Source: Megalopta genalis
Lineage: Eukaryota; Arthropoda; Insecta; Hymenoptera; Halictidae
Direction of reading: 5' to 3'
NCBI RefSeq assembly: GCF_051020955.1
Contig: NC_135015.1
Location: 12,018,616-12,082,615, forward strand
DNA length: 64,000 nt
Part shown: positions 12,745 through 25,794 of the stretch, one piece after another
How the letters are laid out: each line of letters starts with the position of its first letter
Numbering within the stretch: the first letter of the stretch is position 1
Notes under the pieces: model-generated
What the model saw: the letters and a program-made list of their open reading frames with translations, nothing else
The model's database searches: none
Told to the model about the DNA's origin: nothing
Made by a program: the position numbers and the translations under genes

Positions 12745-13258
12745 ACTGTGCGGCCTCGTGCAAAATAAATATGTCCCAGTTTAGTTGCACGAAGCAGAAC
12801 TTAAATGAAAGTATACAGGGTGGACCGGAATTCTTAGTACAACCGAGCAGAGGGTGATTCTAGGCAAAAAAGTAAGAAACAAATTTGGTATAACACCTTT
12901 TTATCCGGGGCTCCGTTTCCGAGAAAATTGGCTTTAAAATTTTTGTTCATCTTTCTAAAGGATTTAGTTAATGGAATGTTTCCATCATTGTCAATGTTTG
13001 TAAACATTATCTCGGACGGAGGCAGCTGCGGTAGAAGAATTCATGACAACTGAATCCTTTACAAAGATGAACAGACTTTAAAGTCGATTTTCTCGAAAAC
13101 GGAGCCCTGGATACAAAAAATGTGTTATACCAAATTTGGTTCTTATTTTTGCTCGATTGTACTAAAAATTCCGACCCATTCTGTATATAAATGTAAAATA
13201 ATATCATAATATTTTTATCTCCGTTTTTATCTTAAATACATGAAATCCACAGTCTGCT
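12745..13258. mobile_element. GACTGCGGAT-type MITE split by another MITE
   Basis: The left end (12745, ACTGTGCGGCC...GTGCAAAATAAATATG) and the right end (about 13231-13258, reverse complement of AGCAGACTGTGGATTTCATG) match the paired ends of the roughly 200-bp family seen at 25307-25508 and 58132-58336. The extra length is accounted for by the CAGGGTGG MITE at 12816-13183. Removing that insert leaves a fragment of about 150 bp. Confidence 0.6.
12816..13183. mobile_element. CAGGGTGG palindromic MITE (mariner/Tc1-like), TA-flanked
   Basis: TA dinucleotides flank a 368-bp element beginning CAGGGTGGACCGGAATTC and ending with its inverted counterpart. Both arms continue for more than 100 bases (TTGGTATAACAC, CGGGGCTCCGTTTC, GATTTTCTCG and their complements), so the element is nearly a full foldback around a centre near 12,999. 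It has no coding capacity. A shorter copy is at 25667-25794. Confidence 0.85.
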
Positions 13259-14649
13259 GTAATTATGTACGAAATGAGAAAGAATATATGATAGAGTCTT
13301 CAGTATCACGTTCCCGTTCTTTGAGAATAAAGAAGTCGAACTTTGACTCCATAAAAGTTCAAATACGTGATCCACTTTATGCTTAATAACTGCCAGCCAT
13401 TGTAAACGACGATTCAATGGGATTGTATCAATTTTAATGGCACCGCCCAATTATATCGAATGTATTACAACCGTCGTTCATCGTTCCCGGCCAGCAGCCA
13501 GTATAGCCCATAAGTATGACGTAGTCGTACAGTTAATTAATTGAATAGCTATCCATACAATTCGCGTGATAATGTAAAATACATCGCACAAGTAGAGTTT
13601 CACAACATAGTTATTGATCATGTTATTAATTCGCAATGAACGTGTACGCGGCCGGGAACATAGGGTGTCCGATTTTAATCTGTGAATGCAATCAACCTCC
13701 AAACCGGCCGTTATTCTAGTTTCTAGATACATATGTTCCAAGTGGAATGTGACCTTTGTTTTCCCCAATTTGAACTTATACGTTTTCGTTTAGTCCGGTA
13801 TGCAGTGAATTCCGTGATGAATTATGAACATGTTCTCGGGTTTGAAGGTCAGTCAAGGTCAATACTATTTAAAACTTGTTAGATATTTCTGGAGTCGTTT
13901 TGTACATTCTACACGTAAATGATAATTCTGGTTTGCAGTTTGTTCTTTGTATCAGTTGTTCGAAAAAAATTGATTCGTACCCAGCGTACTAAAAAACTAG
14001 TCTCCTCGCATCATTTAGTTTAACGAAACATTAGTTAAAGAATTGTACAGTATGCTGGGGAAAGATTATGTAAAGAAAGTCGATGTTTAAAAAAAGTTAT
14101 TTTAAGATTATTATAAAGATTATTTTTATGATCACGAATTTTCTTCTTATTAGTAGTGTTTCAAATTACATTATTTTCTCGAGCCCATCGAATCTGTTTT
14201 CATGATTATTTTTTATAGATACTTTAATCCTACATTCTACAGGCCAATTCAAGCATAAACTCAAGCCTTTTGATGTTTGCTGTGCAGCCGTTTGCCGTTT
14301 TCAATGCAGCCACAGAGATAACTCTAGCCCTCTCTGATGGTCAAAATCGTACTTTACGTCAGTTTATTGACTGACGTGATTCTGTTGATCGGGAAAAGGG
14401 CATCCAGGGAAGTGATTAGTATAACCATCGGAACCTCGTGTGGCTGGCGTTACCTTTAAATGTTGAAGTCCGGGGTTGGTATTTGGTCTGAGATAGGTCG
14501 GCGACCGTCGCGAAATAAATCATTTAAATTGGAGGAAAGAGAAATCCCGGCTAATAGCTTAGGATCCCGTGAAGGTGTGTCCCCTGATGCGATTGCGGCG
14601 ATGAAGTAAGCCTGTAAGGCGAAACATTGGGACGCCCTAATAGGTTTCC

Positions 14650-14702
14650 AGGTCGGCTGGTCAAGCCGCTTTTACGTGGCTTCGCCGAAAGGCAGCCGAT
14701 CT
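14650..14702. other. Two-tier hairpin in a GC-richer conserved-looking patch
   Basis: Outer arms AGGTCGGCTG (14650-14659) and CAGCCGATCT (14693-14702) pair over 10 bp with one G-T. Inner arms AAGCCGC and GTGGCTT pair over 7 bp with one G-T around the loop TTTTAC. It sits in a GC-richer, repeat-free patch (about 14.3-14.9 kb). Function unknown. Confidence 0.45.
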
Positions 14703-14996
14703 TCATGATGAGAATTAGTGCCATAATATCAGAAGTTCGTGATAACCTCGAATAAATCCTTCTTAACTTGTATTACCGGCATCCGGATGACTTACGGCAA
14801 CTGCCGTATTAAGTACACCTATTCTAAAGCTAATCCAACGATTGCTTCTTCTTGATGGCCTCGGGATTTATGGCGCAAACATGCTTCGAGTATGGATAGT
14901 AAACATTATAATAGCGCAACGACATTGTTCCAAACCAGTCATTATCGTTTGGTGATCAAAATTATTATGTCGGTGTATTTTAAAAATAAATTCAAG

Positions 14997-15148
14997 AACA
15001 ATATACTTATATGAAAATCAAGTCGCGTATACAAAGGGCGGTATACTTGTTTAAAAGGCGAGTGAAGTATACAAAGGACAGTATACTTGTTTAAAAGGCG
15101 AGTGAAGTATACAAAGGACAATATACTTGTTTAAAAAACAAATGATGA
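14997..15148. repeat. 40-bp minisatellite, locus 1
   Basis: Successive units start with GTATACAAAG at 15027, 15067 and 15107, exactly 40 bases apart, with partial units at both ends. Each unit contains AAGTATAC and GTATACTT as an 8-bp inverted pair. A second, more diverged array lies 4 kb away at 19075-19375. Confidence 0.93.
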
Positions 15149-16916
15149 AGATAACAAGAGTTGTTGCACTTGATGCGGTTAAAGGAATTAAAGTATGTAC
15201 TTCGATGAACTTTAATCGAGCAATTTTTGTATCATTAATTAAATCACTACGATTCTGTAAATTTTGAAGAGGTGTTCGATTTTTAAGATCTTCAATTTTT
15301 AGGACCTACTTTTATCGAGGATAAAACATTTCAATATAGTTGTATTTAATACAAAATTGTTTGCATTGTTCACAAATGATCGAACGATATGATCAATATA
15401 TAGTTTTTCACATTTATCACAACTGTCTATGAGATAAATGTGTCAAACTGCCACAAGGGACGAATAAAGGCCGCATTGTTAAATTTGCAACAGTGACCAG
15501 TCAAAACTGCGTCATATTGAAGATAGTCTCTTTGACGTTTTGATACACGGTGACCGTCGTAGTCACATTGCTTCAACGTAGCTTCTTTGAAGTATTTCAC
15601 ATAATTTCGCACGGGACTGTTTTAATAACTATTTGGAAGAAAATTAAAAGTTTAAACTACTAAAACTAAAAGTACTTTTTCCATAAAATAAACAATTGAA
15701 GATGTTGAATTTTCATGCACTGTAAATCTTGAAACGTAATCAAAGATATTGATGTTTTTAAAATGACGCAATTTCTACGGCCGTTATTGTAATCGGGGTA
15801 AATCGGTTCAGTTTATTTGAACAAAATTCAACGAGATCTACCATCCCAACACAGTATTTCAGAAGCAATATAGAGTGAAACTTTTGTTATATAGGCACCC
15901 GTTACATGAACGTCCCTCACTTTAACGTTCTATTACATGAACCGTACGTCTCCTAATTACAATAATATATGGAAACATACATTACATTATACATTATACA
16001 CGTGTTTATTTGTTCCTGTCTGATGAAATTTTTTACAGAATGATTTGCTGCATTATTATTCAGAGTATTATTATTTTCTTGATTTTGTATTTTATTTTAT
16101 TTCATTTCGTCTCGAGTATTAAGTCAAATTGAGTGTCTGTTAGGAAATTGTTCTGTCACGTGGACGCATTTGTCTCCTAATGAATTCATACAACGAATAT
16201 TTCACCGTGTCGTAAATACAAACACCGAAAATAGTCTTGAGATCAATAGCCACTCATTGGACGTGCTATTTCGGTCGCACAGTTTACGATTAAATAGTCG
16301 TTAATTACCCGCATTGAAGGCATCCGTTCGGCAAGCAGATAAAGAACGAAGAATATTCGAAATCTCGGGCATCGTTCAACGTGTTAAAACAACGAATCGT
16401 TTAAAGATGTCCGGTAGGAATATTGTTGGACGAAATACGCTCGCCGCGCTGCGGCAAAACGTTAGGAAATCCTGTAATAGGTTTCTGGGTGGACTGGTCA
16501 GAGAACAGACTGTGGTTTTGTGGGGCTGGCTACTGTAGAAACCGGAATTCCCTCCGCTTGCGAGCCAAAGGACAGATCTTCGTACTTCCACGGCAATACT
16601 ACGTGTAGAACCTCGGCGTTTCACCGCGTCCCCACGATACACCGTGAATAGACGATTGGCGCTACGTTATTTCCTCTAATATTGATAGTCGGTTTCACCC
16701 ACAGCCTTCTAATATCGTGTTAGACTCGTTCCAAGAGCATTCCGTTGAATTTGATTAATGCCCTCGAATGGATCGCAGGAAATTGATATTCGGTTGATAA
16801 GGAAGTCCTGCGTTTCATAAGTATGTGTAATATGATTATCAATAGAAATACTTCTCGTGCATTTTGCATCGCTTCAATATTCCGTCATCTTTTGAACCTC
16901 TTACCGTACTTTCATG

Positions 16917-17060
16917 CGGAATTAGGCAAAATTTTATTCGGGTGACGGATAAGAGATAAGGTTTAACTGTGTGTGAAATTTTATTCGACATTATCGAATA
17001 CATATTCAATAGAATAAAAATTTGTGTAGATAATAATTTATCCGAATAAGATTTCATTCG
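16917..17060. repeat. Partial copy of the hAT-like ATTCGAATAAA element
   Basis: GGCAAAATTTTATTCG, then ATTCGACATTATCGAAT, ATATTCAAT and TTATCCGAATAAGAT, parallels the first 140 bases of the element at 24057-24616 in the same order. The opposite end is absent. Confidence 0.65.
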
Positions 17061-19074
17061 AAACTTATTGTTAAATTTATTGTGAAATTATTGTTAAATC
17101 CATGTTAAATTTTGCTATTAACTTCGTTTTCGTTTATTGTATCAGAAAGTTTGTTATTTTCTGCTAGATCAATCATTGATGCATAACTAAATAATCTTTC
17201 TTCGGGTGAAAAGTAAGTCATCGTATATTCCTGGATTCATTTTTACAGCACATTCGCCGCCTATTATTAAATTTTTGCAGAATAAACAAGTTTGCAATCG
17301 ATGAACGTAGTTTCTTTCACTGCTGGAATACGCACAAGCATGATCACGAATGATACGAATCAGAAAGAAATGGATTAAAATACAGTGGATATGACGAATA
17401 TCGACGCGATCTGTCACGCTTTGCGTGCAAATAACACTTGAAACAAATGTATATTTTATTTTGCCGCATTTTACGCTCAGTTTTTCTTAACTTTTAATTT
17501 TGATATCTCTGTCTACATCTTTATACGAAGTACGCGCAAGAATTACGATCTTTAATATAACGAAAATAATTGCATGATCAATTGTACGATGTTTTATGCA
17601 TTATTATTTTGTAAACATAAAGCAGGCGCTTCTGGTAAGAATATTGTATGCTCGATAAAATTGCTACTCAACGATCGTGTTGTTGCGTGCAACTTTGCTT
17701 TCATGTTTAGCTACTGTGTTTTCCAGTTTTTATTTACAGTGGTGACAATATCACGTGTTTTTTTATCGATTCCGTCACTATTTCTCCATTTACACGAGTT
17801 ATTGCAATAATTATCAATATGTGAAGGAAGCTCATTATTTCTGCGGCTGCAATCAATACCGCGTCGTGACACAATTTCAAAGAGTGTCAGTTCATGCGTT
17901 AATTGAGCTGTAGAATTTAGGATTTACATATTTATATAATAAATATGGATAAACTGAATATAATGCAATTTGTAACGTTACAAACATGAAGTATTAATGA
18001 CCAGAGTTTTAACAGTAGAAATACCAAGCTCCAAATGCGATCGAGGTATATCGTTTTATAACAATGGCAAGATTGGATTTATTTAAACTTTGTGTAATTT
18101 TTGTTTCCTGAATACGGAAGTTTATCTAAAAATTTCGTATGGAAACGTTCTTATAATATCAGAAATTGCAAAAGAAGGGATCAGAAATCAGTCATTCTGA
18201 CTGATTTGGTAGTTCTAGTGTTAAGCGACAATACCTTGAAAGTGAAGACATGTGACATGCAACGTTCCTTTTTGCAACCACAGACTTAAAAACTAGTTAG
18301 TACTGATATTACCGAGTTGCTACGCGTTACCGATAAATCTGTTGTACCAACACCCTATACTCGAATAATTCCGCCTGCAAAATGTCAACTACATCTTCGC
18401 GGTAGGGCATGATCATTTCCAGTAGTATAATTACACCATTACACCAGAGTAACTCCGTCGCCTCGGCTTACGTTCGTATGGCCAGTATGTTGTCGGGTAT
18501 CTGACGAGTTACAGCCACCGCGAGTTTCCCGTAATTAGTTTTCATTCGCGCGGAAACGAATATTTCCAATCGCCGTCCAAGAACGATTCCATTTCTGCCG
18601 GTGACCGGATTCGGCGCGGATTCGATGCCGTTCGAAGGAATCCATCGGCCGTGATGTTGCAGACGATAACGCGATCATAAATCACGATAGCCCGCCTAAA
18701 AAGTGCGCCGCGTAAAAAGGATGTAAACCAGAAATCGTAAACTGCAGTTTAACGCGTAAGAGGTAAAAGGCGACAGAAATCCAATACTGCAGCTGAAAGT
18801 ATGCGCGTAAAGTTCTTATCTGTAGGGGCAAGTGGCGGCGTTCCTGATTCGAGTGTGGATAATAAAAACGAGAAATTCGTCCGACGGTTTGTTCTAATTC
18901 CCGTGAACTATCTGCTGCCGTTAGTGCACCGACATTATTCGAAACCTGCATTATTAGTGTTGCTATCGGTCGCAGGAATTACGTCTGTGTATTTTTAAGA
19001 GTATGCCACTATTTTATGTCTCCGACTAATGTGTAATGCATTTTCGACGAAATTTGCGATTTGTTTGGAAGGCA

Positions 19075-19375
19075 AGTAGAGTATAAAATGAACAGTATAC
19101 TTATTTCAAAAACGAATGAAGTATGCAAAAGACTGTATACTTATTTGTGAAACAAGTGAAATATACGCGGAATACTTGTGAATACTTGTATATGAGAAGC
19201 AATTGAAGTATATGTAAAATAAACGGTATACTTATTGAAAAAGCAAGTAAAGTGCGCAAAAGACTGTATACTTATTTGACGAACAAGTGAAGTATACAAA
19301 GAACAATACACTTATTTGAAAATCAAGTGAAATATACAGAAAAAACAATATACTTATTTGAAAAGAGTCACAGTA
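19075..19375. repeat. 40-bp minisatellite, locus 2 (degenerate)
   Basis: About seven or eight units of 38-45 bases with the same alternation of AAGTATAC and GTATACTTATTTG seen at 14997-15148, but with many substitutions and one scrambled unit near 19160-19200. The first array is more homogeneous and so probably younger. Confidence 0.85.
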
Positions 19376-22300
19376 CAACAGTATCGAAGAATGCACTCGA
19401 AAAGAAGAGAACACCGAGAAAAATATAACATCTTTGTAAAAAGTGTTAATTTTTATAATCCACGTTTCAGAAAACTATTTCTTGCAAGAAACGCGCGGGA
19501 ATCGCTCGGAATACGTGAAAATTGGAACGAGAATCGTGTAAAACGGAATCGGATCGTACTGCATGAGAAAGGACTTTGTTGCAACGGGCAGCAATGACGT
19601 AGTGCTAATTTCTGCGTTTCTTGACGGGATGCTCCTCGTAAATTCGTTGCGTTCGTATCGTCATAAACAATTACACCGATTCCAGCGGGCGATCCTCTGC
19701 GAGGCGCGACCCGACGGAATTGCGCGGAACGAAATAAAGCTTCGAACAATTTGTCCCAGAAGAGGTGAACTGGCCCCGAAATTGTTCCGCCGGTGGCAGT
19801 GATTTACGGCAGTTGTAATCAGTTTGATTAACGCAGACAGCCGCGATAAATGCAGGCACCGCGAGGCTGCTTCAATTTGCAAAGAACCCGCCGCGCGAAC
19901 GTTCGCCGAGCCTACGCCGTAAGTCTCGTTCTATCGACTCTATCGAGTAATATTTCATCGGGAAACACTTCGCTTTTTAAAACTTTATTAACCGTTTCCT
20001 GTTTCATGAGGCCAGCGACCTTCGACCGTATCGGATCACCGGAAATTAAACATATTTTGTCGCTTCTTCGAATATCCGCAACATTATTTCCCTTCACCGT
20101 TGGCCCGATACGCTTTTTACCGTATTCATCTAATTGTTAAATGTCCGTCGCTTCTGTTGTGAATTTGAAAGCGAAATATTACTACGGTATTAACTACAAA
20201 AATAGATAATTCGATCTGATGCATTTCTGACAGAAATGATTAAAACTACGAAACTGTAGTAAGGAATGTATCCTATCGTTTTTTAAAGATAGAATCCTCG
20301 TAGTTTCAACAATTTGAAAATGATCATTTCGTCTAGCACGGTAGGTTTAGCGTCGTTTTTCACTCATGAATATTAGTAAACGAAGAAATAAAGTTTCATC
20401 TTTTGCTTTGTCCAATAGACAAGCTATTTCCAGTTTGCACAAACATCCGCAATTGAATAATATATAATTGTACGTCAGCATGCAATGAGCCAGATTCAGA
20501 AGTATAACATTGTTTAGAAGATGAAACAAGAAGCCGTACAAATATACATATACTTCTACAAGAAACAATCTTGACTCTTTCAAAAAACAGCTAGCACAAA
20601 TATTAAACTAGGAAAATGAGCTGGTAACGGAACATATTTTCCGGAATTTTGTCTTCCGTGCGCGGAAGGGTGCAACTCGGACACTTGGTCGAAACAGGGC
20701 CAGAATAGACGCGAGCACATTCGCAAAGTTATTTCGAAATGTGGCCTGCTTCTACGGAATATTTCGGCCGAGAAAATTAAAGGGCTAAATCTACGAGGAG
20801 GTGACGGAGAAGGGTGGCGGTCGGGCGGAGGGAGAGAAACTATTCTACTCTAACTAAACGTGCCCAGCAGCTATCTATCTACTCCGCCTCGCTCGCGGGA
20901 CTTAATTTAGATTCGTGCGGATTAACTTCTAACTTTTGACCGACTCTCCAGCCAGCGTAAAACTCCTCGCGCCCCGATCACGCCATACCTATTCCTAACG
21001 TTCGAGTTTAACGCGCGATTGATTAACACACCTGAAATATTTGCGACGTGGTAACTGCTTTGTGCGGATCGACTTTGCTGCCAGGGATTGCGGGAATATA
21101 GGACGTCGCTCGCAGCGACGCAAAATTATTTGTTTTTTTTTATGTTGAGTTTCATCATCATAAGACTCTCGGTTTCTAAATTTATGAATATATTTAATTA
21201 AAGGTTATTTCATAGTAATAATTTTATTACCTTAATTATTAGCTGATGTCGGAGATTACGTAGAGCTTCTTGCGGCTTTTGTCAAGAGAAATCTTGGAGA
21301 TTGTTGAATTTTTCAAAGTGGTCTTTTTATTCCCCAAAATCGAAAGTCATGCGGTAGCAAACCTGACACATGATCTGACATGATCTGACCTGACACAGGA
21401 AGTGATCTAAGATGCGGAGCAATTCAAATTAGAAACTGCATCACCATTTTGCATAATGGAAGCGACACTATTAACCACTCGAAAAGCGTGGATAAAGAGA
21501 TAAATGATTTTGACGCTGATTCAGATGAAAAATTTTGACGAAGATTCGAATAAATAATTTTGACTGGAAAATTTCTGTTTATATCTATAAGTTTGTAGCA
21601 AACGACATCGCATACTGTATTATAGTGTCGTGACTACAAGCTGATTATGGGATTGCTGTTTTGATTATACGAAATGTCTCATTGCACCAAAATTTGTCAT
21701 GATTGCACAACAATGTAGCTGGCGCGTGATGGGATTTACAAAGGCTAACAGTGTCGCGACTGCGAAACCGGCGTTTATTAGCAATGCATTTTCGAGACTT
21801 TCACGACTTTCGAGTCTTTACGGTTTCCTCAACGTAACTGCGATTTTACATTATTTAAATATGAAATTGAATATTACGTGTAAAAAATTTTTAGCGAGAA
21901 AAGAGTAACTTTCTATGTGGACGGGTGTTGCGAAACGCTTTTTTCCGTGGTGAAAATTGTGTTTATAATGGAATATACCGCAAACGCGTTTGTTACACGC
22001 GGACCATAAATAGAAGTAAAATGGTGTGATTGGATTACGAGATATTGAATAACCGAGTAAACACGGTATGTACTTTCAGAATTTTTACAACGCGCACCTA
22101 AATCCCCGAGCGAATTTAGGTTCCTCAAAAACCACGTAAATATTTTATTAAAAATTCGATGAAAAATTTTGTAAGGATAAAACGTCACTTTGGTTTGGCT
22201 AGTTAATGTTTCCTACTTTATAGAACTAGCTATTGATATTCTTAATCAAACAATAAGTGCATCTTCATGCAAATTCTGATTTTCCTTAAATTATTTCATA

Positions 22301-23225
22301 ATTTGAATTAGTAAACAATTTCTTAAATCGACTAAAAAATTCTCAGCAGTCGAAATAGGTAAATCAAAATTTATCTAATTAGACAATTGATTAGATGATG
22401 ATATATGATTGGATGATTAGATGCAATGAGAATATATAAAAAGAAGTTCTAGAAAATTTTAAGAGGAATAGAATTTTTGTATATTGTGAAACTCTGTCTA
22501 TAATAAGTGTTCTAAAATAACTAGTTTTTATGAAACTTTTTGTCTTCTTTGTCTTCTGGACAAAAATTCTTAGTTTCATTGCTTTTTGAAATCTTATCAA
22601 GTCATAGCTCTGCGGGGATCCTACGTAGTTAGAAAACGTTGATCGACTTCGATGCACAACTATATAATTAGCAACGCGTGCAGAGGTGCATCGGAGACTA
22701 GGTACTACCGAAGTGTTCGAGGCACACCTAAACGGTGTACTCTGTTTCTTCACATAAAATAAGCTTACAAGGCAAGACATTAGGGGTTTCTGAGTGTCCT
22801 CTTGGGTCGTCTGCCCAGGAGTTTCCTACTAGTCTGCGGTTTCCAAGAGATAAGTACGGTCCACGAAAAGTATAATTCTCTTCGTTCATAGACGAGAAGG
22901 ATGTGGTGTTTCTGCACTAATAAGATAACATCCAACGGCATTCTATATACCGTACACTATATTTTCCTTCTACGTTAACCTTTCCTCACGTTCCGGTAAT
23001 TCGAAACGAAAATTAATTTCTACACTGTGTACTCGGTAAATCGCAGCCGCCGCGCTCCGTAACACCATAAACCAACATTTTAATTCCGTCCTGAGTATTC
23101 ATCTTCTGTTTAGAATATGTACTCGAGATAAGGGCGTGCATTGCCTACGAATGCATACACATGACATTTTTCCGATGTAATAACTAAAAGCAATTACAGT
23201 GGAATAATTTTCTCGTTTCATTACG

Positions 23226-23485
23226 GATTCATTAATACTATTTTTACCGATATTTTGTATTTGACAATTCAGCGAATTAATTTTTCGATGAATGTGGATT
23301 CTTTAATAATCTCAGCGAGTTGAAAATAATACATAGCTAAATTACATACTAAATTACATAGTTAATACATACTAAATTTTTATTATAAATGTATAACAAC
23401 CGCGGTCTAGCGATGACTATAGCAAAAGTTGAGAAGTGATTATTTAGAAAACATAGAACACAGGGAATAATTTGTATTAAAAATG
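23226..23485. repeat. Dispersed repeat, copy A (longer)
   Basis: TTTTTACCGATATTTTGTAT, GCGAATTAAT, then GACTATAGCAAAAGTTGAGA and GAATAATTTGTATTAAA, match 32630-32763 in order. This copy carries about 110 extra bases, including a reversed GACTGCGGAT-type end at 23386-23411. Part of that extra segment (GAGTTGAAAATAATAC...TATTATAAATG) also resembles 1909-2016. Confidence 0.65.
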
Positions 23486-23487
23486 AC

Positions 23488-23602
23488 TAAAAGTTGTCCT
23501 TTAACCCCTTTGGTAGAAGTTGCGTTAAATAGAAATTATTAAAAGTTGTTTTCTGATCCTTTTGGTAAAAATAGCGTTAAACATAGAATGTGATTGAAAG
23601 CT
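23488..23602. repeat. Tandem duplication of about 58 bp
   Basis: AAAAGTTGTCCTTTAACCCC...GCGTTAAATAGAA is repeated as AAAAGTTGTTTTCTGATCC...GCGTTAAACATAG. There are two diverged units. Confidence 0.6.
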
Positions 23603-24056
23603 AATTTACGATCAAAGATTTTTAGAATAAAGACTTTTATAATGAGTATAATGAGACAATCTTTGAGGCACGATGGAAATCCTTCTTCTGTTGAACATTG
23701 CTAATTGAAGACTAAGAAGATTGACTGACCTAGTTATAATTTATTCAACGCAACAGTCTACTAGGTCGTTAATAATTTCCTGGTAGAACAGATATTATAT
23801 TTCAAAAACTCTCTCGATATTATTACATTTAACAAAATAATATTTCTCTAATTTATATTTATTTATGTCATGCGTTTCTCGTTGTGCGTTCAACGTTTAT
23901 GAAACTTCAAAATTACAACAGAGTAAAATATATTTTCTTTACAACGATACCAATAAAAATAATTAAGATCCGTAAAATATTCCAATTTATTTAATGTTCA
24001 TAGAAATACAAAATTGTAATTAAACATATTATGTCTATAGATTACAGTATTCGGGG

Positions 24057-24616
24057 CAGAGTTGGGTCAAATTTTATTCGTACGATGGATAAAATATAAA
24101 GACTAGCAAATAAAATTTCTCATTCGACATTATCGAATAAATATTCAATCGAGTAAAAATTTATCTGGATAAAAATTGATTCGAATAAAATTTTATGGGG
24201 CACTGTTGAATAAATATTTATCTAGATACAAATTTATCTGAATAAAATTTTATTCGAATAAGATTTTATTCAATTAAGGATTTATTCGTGTAGGAATTCG
24301 TACGAAAAATCAAATAAAAATAATTCATTTGAATGAGTCTTCATGAGTGATTTTTTAATTGAAGAATGATAGAATATAAAATATTTTTTTTATAGTTTAT
24401 CGATTTATTTCTTCTACATTACTTACTTATAATAAAGAATTTTTCGATTTAGTCGAATAACAAATTATTTAAATAAAGAATTAATCGAATGCAGAATTAT
24501 TCGAATAAAGAATCATTTGTATTATTCGAATGAAATATTCGACAAAAAATAATTTATTTGGATCATTATCTTAGATAAATATTTATTCGAAACAATCCGA
24601 ATAATTCCCAACTCTG
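24057..24616. mobile_element. hAT-like MITE of A/T-rich ATTCGAATAAA units
   Basis: The segment begins CAGAGTTGGGTCAAATTTTA and ends ...CGAATAATTCCCAACTCTG, an inverted pair of the CAGAGTTGGG type common in hAT elements. The 560-bp interior is built of diverged ATTCGAATAAA motifs in both orientations. The flanking 8-mers (ATTCGGGG, GTTTGGCG) agree at only 5 of 8 positions, so the target duplication is eroded or absent. Non-coding. Confidence 0.65.
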
Positions 24617-25306
24617 GTTTGGCGTAGTTAAATCTGGGCAGATAGTTAGGTGGCAATATAAGATCTTCTGATCAAGCATTTGAACTTGCTTTCCGCGGAG
24701 TTAATAAATCTGGTTTAATGAACCAACAATTAACCCTGCCTCAGTGAACGCACTCGAAGCGTCAGTTATTTCCATTCACGCGTTGCTATTCAAGTGTCGT
24801 ACAACAGGGGGAGCACGGGGGGCGCGTGGGAAGGTGCTGGCAACGGTTAAGCACGCTTTCTGCGCAATAATGACCAGCTATTGCACAATTGGGAATTTCG
24901 CGCTGAATTTGAGCCACCGCATGTTTAATTCACAGGCCAGAGATTATTAATCTGATTTCCCACCTCTGCCGCACGTACGCGCGTTTAAAATTATCTCTCC
25001 GCGACCTATTGCGCTACACCGCGCCGGATAAAACTGTTAATCGTCGTACTTTAATCAGATTTTAATCCCCGAGACTCGGAAATATTACGCGGCCATCGAA
25101 TCGCCCGATCAAAGCGACCGGATCCGCGGAATGTTCTTCATCAAACGCCGGGCCGTTCTTTATACCGGCGATAATGAACGAGCGATTTATGTCGTTTACA
25201 GTGACCGTTATTTTGGTGGCTGCGTTCACTCAAATTAAATTCAGGAAACCTATACAGTGTTAAATAATACTGCAGTTGAGGAAAGACGTAAACATCGTCC
25301 ATGGCT

Positions 25307-25508
25307 ACACTGCGGATTTTATACATTTATGACAGAAATGATTTGGTCGAATACAAAACGGTAAAAACATTTATAGAATTTAAGAATGCCGTTGCATTAT
25401 TTTCAACTCGTCAAAATGATTAAGGAAGGAAATAAATGATTACGCAGCTCCGATATCTTGCAATTAGTGCAGATCATTTTTATTTTGTATAAAAATTCGC
25501 AGTTTACC
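25307..25508. mobile_element. GACTGCGGAT-type MITE, complete pair of ends
   Basis: The left end, ACACTGCGGATTTTATACAT, pairs with a right end whose complement is TAAACTGCGAATTTTTATAC. The interior (ATTTTCAACTCGTCAAAATG) matches the interior of 58132-58336 (ATTTTCAACTCAACAAAATT), showing a single ancestral element of about 200 bp. Non-coding. Confidence 0.75.
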
Positions 25509-25666
25509 AATCATCGATTTATCTTAGTGATCGTCCAAGTCAAGTTCAAATTTAAATTCGATTCTAATTCGATTCTATAAAACAAGACATACGAGTGGGT
25601 TAAAATCATAATGGCGTAAATGACATCTTCGAAAATGATGATTTATATTTTGAAATGTGATGTATA

Positions 25667-25794
25667 CAGGGTGGGCCGGAATTCGTAGTACAAGCGAGCG
25701 TTTTCGAGAAAATCGACTTCAAAGTCTAAAAAAAAATGTTATACTATAATGCAGAATCAGCGTTTGTGCTCACTACGAATTCCGGCCCGTCCTG
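25667..25794. mobile_element. CAGGGTGG MITE, short copy, TA-flanked
   Basis: A 128-bp element starting CAGGGTGGGCCGGAATTCGT and ending with the inverted version, between TA dinucleotides. It keeps GAGCGTTTTCGAGAAAATCG and the AAAAAATGTTATAC segment of the longer copy at 12816-13183, so it is an internally deleted relative. Confidence 0.85.

Noticed and set aside
14997..15148. Regular 40-bp repeats considered as a CRISPR array
   Set aside because: Whole 40-bp units repeat without unique spacers, and the surrounding DNA is eukaryotic. It is a minisatellite.
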